Source of the DNA: Kribbella rubisoli
GTDB lineage: Bacteria; Actinomycetota; Actinomycetes; Propionibacteriales; Kribbellaceae
Assembly (NCBI RefSeq): GCF_004217145.1
Contig: NZ_SHKR01000011.1
Span: 868,001 to 932,000 of the forward strand
DNA length: 64,000 nucleotides
Direction of reading: 5' to 3'
Shown in pieces: positions 23,936 to 30,550 of the stretch (positions within the stretch are counted from its first letter, which is position 1; each line of letters begins with the position of its first letter). Below the pieces are notes generated by a model that was not told the DNA's origin, did no database searches, and saw only the letters and a program-made list of their open reading frames with translations. A program made the translations under genes and the position numbers.

Positions 23936-25132
23936 ATGCACGAGAACATCACCGCCCTGCTGATCGAGCTGGGCGCGGTCATCCTTGCCCTGGGCATCCT
24001 CGGCCGGATCGCGGGCCGGCTCGGATTCTCTCCGATCCCGTTGTACCTGTTGGCCGGGCTCGCGTTCGGGCACGGCGGATTGTTGCCGTTGGCAGCGAGT
24101 GAGGAGTTCGTTGCCACCGGCGCCGAGATCGGCGTGATCCTGTTGCTGTTGCTGCTCGGGCTCGAGTACACCGCGTCCGATCTGGTCGGCACGCTGAAGA
24201 CGCAGTACGTCTCGGGTGCGGTCGACTTCTTGCTGAACGCGTTGCCCGGTGCTGCTGTGGCGTTGCTGCTCGGTTGGGGTCCGGTGGCGGCGGTCGCGCT
24301 GGCCGGTGTCACCTGGATCTCGTCGTCGGGCGTGATCGCGAAGGTCGTCGGCGACCTCGGCCGATTGGGCAACCGCGAGACCCCAGTCGTGCTCGGGATC
24401 CTGGTGCTCGAGGACCTGTCGATGGCGGTCTACCTGCCGATCCTCACCGCTCTGCTCGCGGGCGTCGGGTTGGCCGGTGGCAGCATGACGCTGCTGATCT
24501 CACTGGGCACGGTGAGCGTGGTGCTGTTCATCGCCCTCCGGTATGGGCGAGTGATCAGCCGCGCGGTGTCGTCCGACAACCCCGAGATGCTGCTGCTCGT
24601 CGTACTCGGTCTGACGTTGCTCGTCGCGGGGATTGCGCAGCACCTGCAGGTGTCGGCGGCGGTCGGCGCGTTCCTGGTCGGGATCGCGCTGTCCGGCGAG
24701 GTCGCGCACGGTGCGCGGAACCTGCTCGCTCCGCTGCGCGATCTGTTCGCGGCGGTCTTCTTCGTGTTCTTCGGGTTGAGCACCGATCCGGCGAAGATCC
24801 CGCCGGTGCTGGCGATCGCGTTCGGCCTCGCCGTATTCACGGCACTCACCAAGATCGCCACCGGCTGGTACGCCGCACGCCGGGCCGGCATCTCGACGGC
24901 AGGACGCTGGCGTGCGGGCGGGACGCTGGTGGCCCGTGGCGAGTTCTCGATCGTCATCGCCGGCCTGGCCGTCGGGGTCGAGCCGAAGCTGGGGCCGCTC
25001 GCGACGGCGTACGTGCTGATTCTGGTCATCCTCGGCCCGGTCGCCGCGCGCTACACCGAGCCGATCGCGCGTCGGCTGTTCAGGTCGAAGCCACAGGTGT
25101 CCGCTCCAGTTGCCGAGCAGGTCAAGAGTTAG
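23936..25132 (+). CDS. Cation:proton antiporter, CPA2 family (KhtU-like)
   Basis: 398 residues from ATG 23936. About 12 membrane helices form a Na+/H+-exchanger fold: ALGILGRIAGRLGFSPIPLYLLAGLAFG, LLLLLLGLEYTASDL, ITWISSSGVIAKVVGDLGRLGNRETPVVLGILVLEDLSMAVYLPI (carrying the exchanger-site Glu-Asp), and LFAAVFFVFFGLSTDP. No RCK domain is fused; regulation comes from the separate subunit upstream, exactly the KhtT/KhtU arrangement. It extrudes K+ (or NH4+) at the cytoplasmic membrane. Confidence 0.9.
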   Translation: MHENITALLIELGAVILALGILGRIAGRLGFSPIPLYLLAGLAFGHGGLLPLAASEEFVATGAEIGVILLLLLLGLEYTASDLVGTLKTQYVSGAVDFLLNALPGAAVALLLGWGPVAAVALAGVTWISSSGVIAKVVGDLGRLGNRETPVVLGILVLEDLSMAVYLPILTALLAGVGLAGGSMTLLISLGTVSVVLFIALRYGRVISRAVSSDNPEMLLLVVLGLTLLVAGIAQHLQVSAAVGAFLVGIALSGEVAHGARNLLAPLRDLFAAVFFVFFGLSTDPAKIPPVLAIAFGLAVFTALTKIATGWYAARRAGISTAGRWRAGGTLVARGEFSIVIAGLAVGVEPKLGPLATAYVLILVILGPVAARYTEPIARRLFRSKPQVSAPVAEQVKS

Positions 25133-25614
25133 AAGAGGTTGTCGCCGCGTTCGTGATCTAGCAGGGCTCGTTTGCGTTCGATACCGCCGCCGTAGCCGGT
25201 GAGGCTGCCGGTCGAGCCGACCAGGCGGTGGCACGGGACGATGATGCTGATCGGGTTCTTCCCGTTCGCGAGGCCGACCGCGCGGGCCGATTGCGGCTTC
25301 AGCCCGAGCGCGGAGGCGAGGCCGCCGTACGTGGTGGTCTCGCCGTACGGGATGTCTTGCAGGGCGGTCCAGATCTGGCGCTGGAAGTCGGTGCCGACCA
25401 GGTGCAGCGGTACGTCGAACTTCGTGCGGCCGTGGTGGAAATACTCGTCCAGTTGCTCGGCGACTGCCGGCAGCGTCGCGTCGTCCCGGTCGCCGAAGCC
25501 GGCTTCGTCGGGGCGGTAGCGCTGCTGGTCCATGTAGAGGCCGGTCAGCTCGCCCGCGTCGGTCCCCACGAGGGTGAGGGGACCGAGCGGGCTGTCGATG
25601 ACGGCGTACGTCAC
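25129..25614 (-). CDS. ogt: Methylated-DNA--[protein]-cysteine S-methyltransferase
   Basis: 161 residues from GTG 25614, which overlaps the GNAT stop (GTGA); ATG 25629 is an alternative. The acceptor motif IIVPCHRLVGS has Cys128. TDFQRQIWTALQDIPYGETTTYGGLA is the DNA-binding helix-turn-helix, and RAVGLANGKNP contains the arginine finger. It repairs O6-methylguanine by irreversible methyl transfer. It is the last gene of the ada-alkA/GNAT/ogt operon and overlaps the convergent antiporter gene by 4 bp. Confidence 0.94.
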   Translation of the reverse strand: MTYAVIDSPLGPLTLVGTDAGELTGLYMDQQRYRPDEAGFGDRDDATLPAVAEQLDEYFHHGRTKFDVPLHLVGTDFQRQIWTALQDIPYGETTTYGGLASALGLKPQSARAVGLANGKNPISIIVPCHRLVGSTGSLTGYGGGIERKRALLDHERGDNLF

Positions 25615-26165
25615 TGAGTGGATTCCCATTGCGCGCGGCTGATCCGGTAGAGCACGTGCCGCTGCAGCCGGTGGCCGTCCTCGATGCGCGGGTGGTCGAA
25701 GTCGCCGGCCTCGTCGTGCACCATCCCGATCCGCTGCATCACCCGCTGCGAGGGCAGGTTCGGGGTCGCGGTGAACGAGACGATCTCGTCCAGTCCGGCC
25801 GGCCCGAACCCGTACGCCAGCGCGGCCCGGGCCGCCTCGGTCGCATAACCGTTGCCCCAGGCCCCCTTCGCCATGCGCCAGCCGATCTCGACCCCGGGCA
25901 GGAACGGTGCCTCGAAGCTCGGCACGTTCAGACCGGTGAAGCCGATGAACTCGCCGGTGTCCTTCACCTCCATCGCCCACAAGCCCCAACCGCGGCCGTC
26001 GAGCTCCGGGATGTTCCGATCGATGAGGGCGTCGCTCTGCTCACGCGTCTGCAGCGCCGGGAAGTGCTCCATCACCGCCGGGTCGGCGTTCAACGCGGCG
26101 AACGGCTCCCGATCGGAGTCACGCCACTGACGGAGTACCAGACGGTCGGTGGTCAGGTCGGTCAT
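25611..26165 (-). CDS. GNAT family N-acetyltransferase (RimJ-like)
   Basis: 184 residues. RimJ/RimL-type acetyltransferase: TDRLVLRQWRDSDREPFAALNADPAVMEHFP, the FIGFTGL strand and the acetyl-CoA loop EIGWRMAKGAWGNGYATEAARAALAYGF, followed by NLPSQRVMQRIGM. Relatives acetylate protein N-termini or small amines. It sits between ada-alkA (2-bp gap) and ogt (4-bp overlap), so it is tightly bound into an alkylation-repair operon, though its target there is unknown. Confidence 0.9.
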   Translation of the reverse strand: MTDLTTDRLVLRQWRDSDREPFAALNADPAVMEHFPALQTREQSDALIDRNIPELDGRGWGLWAMEVKDTGEFIGFTGLNVPSFEAPFLPGVEIGWRMAKGAWGNGYATEAARAALAYGFGPAGLDEIVSFTATPNLPSQRVMQRIGMVHDEAGDFDHPRIEDGHRLQRHVLYRISRAQWESTQ

Positions 26166-26167
26166 GC

Positions 26168-27649
26168 TTACTCCGGAATCTTGTTGATCGCGTGGTCACC
26201 GGTGGCCCACAGGTACTGGACGGCGTACGCACGCCAAGGCCGCCACGCGCGGGCGTGGTCGGTCAGGAGTTTGGGGGCCTCGGGCAAGCCTAGATCACGG
26301 GCGGCGTAGCGGATACCTAAATCACTGGCCACAAAGGCATCCGGGTCGCCGAGCGCGCGCATCGCGATCGACTCGACCGTCCACGGCCCGATCCCCGGCA
26401 GCGCCGCGAGTTGCTCGCGGGCCCGATTCCAGTCCGCACCGGCGCCGAGATCGATCTCCCCGTCGGCCAGGGTCCGGATCAGTGTCGTCAACGTCGTACG
26501 CCGGGACTTCGGAAACGCCAGCGTCTCCGGATCGAGCCCGGCCAGCGCCTGCATCGTCGGGAACAGATGCGTCAGCCCGCCGGTCGCGTCCTCGATCGGC
26601 TCACCGTGCTGCAGCACCAGCCGATGACCGTGCGTCCGGGCGGCCGCGGTCGACACCTGCTGACCGAGCACAGCGCGTACGGCGAACTCCTCGCCGTCGA
26701 CCGTGTGCGGAACCCGGCGTCCCGGCGCCTTCACGATCAACGGTGCGAGGACCGGATCCTCGCTGAGCAGGTCGTCGACCGCGATCGGATCCGCGTCGAG
26801 GTCGAGCATCCGCCGGCAACGGCTGATCGCGATCGCGAGATCGCGCTGATCGGTGAGCGAGAGCTGACACGCGATGTGGTCGGGCATCGGCCGCAACGCG
26901 ACCACGCCGTGACCGTGCGGGAGTCGCAGCGTGCGGCGGTAGTGGCCGTCGCGCCACTCCTCCACCCCTGGCACGCCGGTCGCGATCAGGTGACCGAACA
27001 GGTTGTCCGGCGTCAACGGAGCGCGGAACGGGAGACGCAGCGAGATCGTGCCCGGCGCGACAGTCGTCGTACCCCGGCGGGCGCGGCGGCGCAGCTCGGT
27101 CGGGGACAGCGCGAAGACCTCCTGCACGGTCTCGTTGAACGTCCGCACACTCGAGAACCCGGCGGCGAACGCGACATCCGCCATCTGCAGGCTGCTCGTC
27201 TCGATCAGCAGGCGCGCGGTCTGGGCCCGCTGCGCCCGTGCGAGCGCGAGCGGCCCGGCGCCGAGCTCGGCCAGGAGTTGCCGCTGCACCTGCCGCACGC
27301 TGTACCCGAGCTGACCAGCCAGCCCCGGCACGCCGTCGCGGTCGACGACGCCGTCGGCGATCAGGCGCATCGCGCGGGCCACCAGGTCGGCGCGGTCGTT
27401 CCACTCCGGGGAGCCCGGGCTGGCGTCCGGACGGCACCGCTTGCAGGCGCGGAATCCGGCCTGCTGCGCCGCGGCCGCACTCGGGTAGAACCGCATGTTC
27501 TCGACCTTCGGCGGCACCACCGGGCAGCTCGGCCGGCAATAGATCTTCGTGGTCAGGACGGCCGTGAAGAACCACCCGTCGAACCGCGCGTCCTTCGACT
27601 GGACGGCCCGGACACATCGCTCCCTGCACTCGTACACGTCCTCCAGCAT
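26168..27649 (-). CDS. Ada-AlkA fusion: methyl-phosphotriester repair/transcription activator plus 3-methyladenine glycosylase
   Basis: 493 residues. ATG 27649 is chosen because the zinc cysteines then fall at 38, 42, 69 and 72, exactly as in E. coli Ada (YCRPSC and CKRC). Residues 1-80 form the Ada Zn domain, 85-185 an AraC-type helix-turn-helix (SLQMADVAFAAGFSSVRTFNETVQEVF), and 195-493 an AlkA domain with LPGIGPWTVESIAMRAL and the catalytic Asp in LGDPDAFVASDLGIR. Methylation of Cys38 should turn it into an activator of its own operon while the AlkA part excises alkylated bases. GTG 27661 is an alternative start. Confidence 0.93.
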   Translation of the reverse strand: MLEDVYECRERCVRAVQSKDARFDGWFFTAVLTTKIYCRPSCPVVPPKVENMRFYPSAAAAQQAGFRACKRCRPDASPGSPEWNDRADLVARAMRLIADGVVDRDGVPGLAGQLGYSVRQVQRQLLAELGAGPLALARAQRAQTARLLIETSSLQMADVAFAAGFSSVRTFNETVQEVFALSPTELRRRARRGTTTVAPGTISLRLPFRAPLTPDNLFGHLIATGVPGVEEWRDGHYRRTLRLPHGHGVVALRPMPDHIACQLSLTDQRDLAIAISRCRRMLDLDADPIAVDDLLSEDPVLAPLIVKAPGRRVPHTVDGEEFAVRAVLGQQVSTAAARTHGHRLVLQHGEPIEDATGGLTHLFPTMQALAGLDPETLAFPKSRRTTLTTLIRTLADGEIDLGAGADWNRAREQLAALPGIGPWTVESIAMRALGDPDAFVASDLGIRYAARDLGLPEAPKLLTDHARAWRPWRAYAVQYLWATGDHAINKIPE

Positions 27650-27673
27650 CCCTGCCGCCACCGACAGTCGCTA

Positions 27674-27717
27674 GCGGTTTTACGACATGGAGGTGGGCCA
27701 GGTCGCGGTTTTGCGAC
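27674..27717. promoter_or_regulatory. Direct repeat GCGGTTTTRCGAC in the ada-alkA/SDR divergent promoter
   Basis: GCGGTTTTACGAC (27674-27686) and GCGGTTTTGCGAC (27705-27717) are repeated 31 bp apart, about three helical turns, upstream of the Ada-AlkA start. This is the expected geometry for an AraC-type activator, so they may be the local Ada box. The second copy is also a small hairpin (GTCGC/GCGAC). Confidence 0.5.
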
Positions 27718-27779
27718 GCGACGATCCGGTGTCGGATTCTCGCCAGCTTCACCGTCGCGGCTCGCGTGGACTTGTCGGC

Positions 27780-28520
27780 ATGAACGAACTGCTTGGCAAG
27801 AAGGCAATGGTGACAGGTGGCAGCCGCGGGATCGGCGCGGCCACCGCGATCGCGCTGGCGGAGAAGGGCGCCGACGTCGTGATCACCTACAACGCGTCCG
27901 CGGATGCGGCGGCAACAGTGGTGAAGGAGATCGAGAGCCTCGGGCGGCGTGCCGTTGCCCTCGCGGTCGACGCAGCGGACGCGGTCGCGGTCGGCGACGG
28001 CGTACGACGGGCTGCGGAATCCCTTGGTGGGTTGGACATTCTGGTGAACAACGCCGGCGTGGGCGCGATCGCGCCGATCGCTGATCTCACCCTCGCCGAT
28101 GTGGACCGGGTGCTCGCGGTCAACGTGCGTGGGGTGTACGCGGCGACGCAGGCCGCGGTACCGCTGCTGTCCGACGGTGGACGTCTCATCCACCTCGGCA
28201 GCTGCGCCGCGGGCCGGGTCACGACTCCGGGGATGACGCTGTACGCGATGAGCAAGTCCGCTGTCACCGGGCTCAGCAAGGCGCTGGCCCGCGAGCTCGG
28301 GCCGCGCCGCATCACCTCGAACGTCATCCAGCCCGGACCGATCAACACCGACATGAATCCCGCCGACGGCCCTTTCGCCGGCGTCCAGCGCGCCAACCTG
28401 GCAATCGACCGCTTCGGCGACTCCACCGAGATCGCCGCCGCTGTCGCCTACCTGGCCGGGCCTGACGCCGCCTTCATCACGGGCACCGAACTGACCGTCG
28501 ACGGCGGGCATACCGCCTGA
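27780..28520 (+). CDS. SDR family oxidoreductase (FabG-like)
   Basis: 246 residues from ATG 27780. Classical SDR: TGGSRGIG cofactor motif (residues 12-19), NNAGVG, and the Ser/Tyr-x3-Lys triad in GSCAAGRVTTPGMTLYAMSKSA. The C-terminus ends TGTELTVDGG, as in FabG-type 3-oxoacyl reductases. NADPH preference is plausible from the Arg after the first glycines. The substrate is unknown. It is divergent from the alkylation-repair operon, and the third 92-bp repeat begins 2 nt after its stop. Confidence 0.9.
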   Translation: MNELLGKKAMVTGGSRGIGAATAIALAEKGADVVITYNASADAAATVVKEIESLGRRAVALAVDAADAVAVGDGVRRAAESLGGLDILVNNAGVGAIAPIADLTLADVDRVLAVNVRGVYAATQAAVPLLSDGGRLIHLGSCAAGRVTTPGMTLYAMSKSAVTGLSKALARELGPRRITSNVIQPGPINTDMNPADGPFAGVQRANLAIDRFGDSTEIAAAVAYLAGPDAAFITGTELTVDGGHTA

Positions 28521-28522
28521 CT

Positions 28523-28614
28523 GCGGATCCCCAGGCCATCACAATCAGGCGCCCAGACGCTCGTCAGGCGGCACCACCGGCGAAGGCAGCCATTGTGATG
28601 GCCTGGGGATCCGC
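28523..28614. repeat. 92-bp palindromic intergenic repeat, copy 3
   Basis: Arms 28523-28546 and 28591-28614 are nearly perfect inverses (GATCCCCAGGCCATCACAAT and its complement). The 44-bp centre (28547-28590) is unrelated to the other two copies. The element lies between the SDR stop and the start of the LLM oxidoreductase gene and must be part of that gene's promoter region or of the read-through transcript. Confidence 0.9.
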
Positions 28615-28651
28615 CCCGGGGTTGTCGGCGGGCGCGGCTAGCGTCGCCGGC

Positions 28652-29428
28652 ATGAAGTTCTCGGTGACGGTCGGGGCTGTGGGTGCGGGGCGGGATCCGC
28701 GTGGGCTGGCTGAGCTTGCCCGCGCGGTGGAGGACTCCGGCTGGGACGCGTTGTTCCTGGAGGACTACCTCGTCTACCAGGGCGACGCGTCCCAGCCGAC
28801 GTGGGACCCGTGGATCTGCCTGGCGGCGATGGCGGTGGCGACCGAGCGGATCCGGATCGGTACGACGGTGACGCCGCTCCCCCGGCGCCGACCGTGGAAG
28901 GTGGCGGCGGAGGCTGTGGCGTTGGACCACCTGTCCGACGGACGAATGGTGCTGGGGGCCGGGATCGGGGATCCGGGCGATCCGTTCATGGAGGGGAAGA
29001 GCCCGAAGGTCTTGGCGGAGATGCTCGACGAAGGGCTGGAGCTGATCGACCTGCTGTGGAGCGGGGAGCGGATCAGCTTCGACGGGAAGCACTACCGCTT
29101 GGAGGACGTGCAGTTGACGGCTCGGCCGGTGCAGGAGCCTCGGATCCCGATCTGGGTGGGCGGCAACATGTTGGTGCCTGCCGTGCGGCGGAGGATTCTT
29201 CGGTGGGACGGGTCTTGCGCTTACAAGGGGAGCACGGACGCGTCGCAGCAGATCACTCCTGATGATGTCGTTCGCCTGTTGGAGGAGGGCGCGCGCGAGG
29301 TGAAGGTGAGCGGGGGTGAGCCGGCGGCGTTCGCTGAGGCGGGGGCCGCGTGGTGGGGGCGGTGGATCGCGCCGATGGGCGTCGAGGAGACGCTGGCGAT
29401 CGTCCGGCAGGGGCCGCCGCCGCTCTGA
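28652..29428 (+). CDS. LLM class F420/FMN-dependent oxidoreductase
   Basis: 258 residues from ATG 28652; an open frame from 28595 would begin inside the 92-bp repeat and is rejected. Luciferase-like TIM barrel: ARAVEDSGWDALFLEDYLVYQG, TERIRIGTTVTPLPRRRPWKVAAEAVALDHLSDGRMVLGAGIGDPGD, and PVQEPRIPIWVGG. It is shorter than the usual ~300 residues. No Shine-Dalgarno is evident, so the mRNA may be leaderless. Substrate unknown; the gene stands alone between the repeat and a LacI gene. Confidence 0.85.
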   Translation: MKFSVTVGAVGAGRDPRGLAELARAVEDSGWDALFLEDYLVYQGDASQPTWDPWICLAAMAVATERIRIGTTVTPLPRRRPWKVAAEAVALDHLSDGRMVLGAGIGDPGDPFMEGKSPKVLAEMLDEGLELIDLLWSGERISFDGKHYRLEDVQLTARPVQEPRIPIWVGGNMLVPAVRRRILRWDGSCAYKGSTDASQQITPDDVVRLLEEGAREVKVSGGEPAAFAEAGAAWWGRWIAPMGVEETLAIVRQGPPPL

Positions 29429-29432
29429 ACCG

Positions 29433-29486
29433 TTGACAGCTTTGGACGGCCCGGGGCAGACTGCGGATGTTTTTAACGTTCAAAAC
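29433..29486 (+). promoter_or_regulatory. Promoter and LacI-type operator of the glycosidase regulator
   Basis: TTGACA (29433-29438) and CAGACT (29457-29462) form a sigma-70-like promoter with an 18-bp spacer. Just downstream, TTTTTAACGTTCAAAA (29470-29485) is a near-palindrome centred on AACGTT, the A/T-flanked CG-centred form that LacI-family repressors bind. Autoregulation by the next gene is inferred. Confidence 0.6.
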
Positions 29487-29502
29487 GTCCGTGGGAGGTC
29501 GC

Positions 29503-30507
29503 GTGGCCACGCTCAAGCAGGTCGCCGCCCACGCCGAGGTGTCGGTGCAGACGGTGTCGAACGCCCTCAACGCCCCGCACCGGCTTCGGGCGGACACGCT
29601 CGAACGCGTCAACAAATCGATCGAACTGCTCAACTACCGGCCCAATCGTAACGCCCGCAGTCTGCGGACCAGCGCGGTCGAGTTGATCGGGTACTGCGTT
29701 CCGAACTGGCCGAACCAGACCCATCTCGTGATGGACCAGTTCCTGCACGCACTCTGCGCCGCCGCCGAGCGCACCGGCCGGCACATCCTGCTGTTCACGG
29801 CGCCGCCCGGCGTCGACGGCATGCCGACGTACGACGATCTGCATGCTCGCCGGCTCGTCGACGGGTTCGTGCTGTCGCAGACCGAGACGCACGATCCGCG
29901 GCACGGCTGGTTGAAGGAGCAGGGCATCCCGTTCGTCAGCTTCGGCCGGGTGTGGAAGCAGACCACGCAGCCGGGTCCGTGGGTGGACGTCGACGGCGCG
30001 GCCGGTTCCGCGCTCGCGGTCCGGCACCTGTACGAGACCGGCCGCCGCCGGATCGCCTTCCTGGGCTGGCCGAAGGCGTCCGGTCTGGCCGAGGATCGCG
30101 CGGGCGGTTGGCGTGACGAATGCAAGAGACTCGGCCTGCCGATCAGCGGACTGTCCGTGCGTTGTCGCGAGGACAGCCTCGACGAAGGCGCCCGAGTCAC
30201 CGCAGCTCTGCTCGACGCCGGCCGCGAGATCGACGGGATCGTTGCCCTGAGCGACGTTCTCGCGCTCGGCGCACTCCGCGAGCTCACCCGTCGCGGCCTC
30301 ACCGCCGGCCACCAGGTCGGCGTCACCGGCTTCGACGACTCGCCCCTCGCCGACGTCGTCTCCCCCGGCCTGACCAGCCTCCGGCAACCGATGGACGAGA
30401 TCGCCGGCGAGCTGATCAAGATCCTCACCGGCGCGCCCGACGGCACCCCAACCGAACGCTTGCTGCAGCCAGAACTGGTGATCAGGGGCAGCTCGGCCCC
30501 TGGCTGA
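29503..30507 (+). CDS. LacI family transcriptional regulator
   Basis: 334 residues from GTG 29503 (GGGAGG upstream). The N-terminal LacI helix-turn-helix is LKQVAAHAEVSVQTVSNALNAPHRLRADTLERVNKSIELLNYRPN, with the hinge RNARSLRT. A type I periplasmic-binding-like sugar domain follows, with GVTGFDDSPLADVVSPGLTSLRQP near the C-terminus. It should repress itself and the secreted glycosidase gene 43 bp downstream, responding to a sugar released by that enzyme. Confidence 0.92.
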   Translation: MATLKQVAAHAEVSVQTVSNALNAPHRLRADTLERVNKSIELLNYRPNRNARSLRTSAVELIGYCVPNWPNQTHLVMDQFLHALCAAAERTGRHILLFTAPPGVDGMPTYDDLHARRLVDGFVLSQTETHDPRHGWLKEQGIPFVSFGRVWKQTTQPGPWVDVDGAAGSALAVRHLYETGRRRIAFLGWPKASGLAEDRAGGWRDECKRLGLPISGLSVRCREDSLDEGARVTAALLDAGREIDGIVALSDVLALGALRELTRRGLTAGHQVGVTGFDDSPLADVVSPGLTSLRQPMDEIAGELIKILTGAPDGTPTERLLQPELVIRGSSAPG

Positions 30508-30550
30508 TCCCCGGCGCTGTCCCCCGGCGCCGCGAGAAGGAGGAACCGCC

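Noticed and set aside
25129..25989. 286-residue start for the methyltransferase
   Set aside because: The extension reads through the GNAT gene in another frame; GTG 25614 with a 4-bp overlap gives a normal-length Ogt.
4604..28614. The 92-bp elements as a degenerate CRISPR array or as plain terminators
   Set aside because: Copies are 8-16 kb apart with no cas genes, and stems lack T-runs, so neither reading fits.
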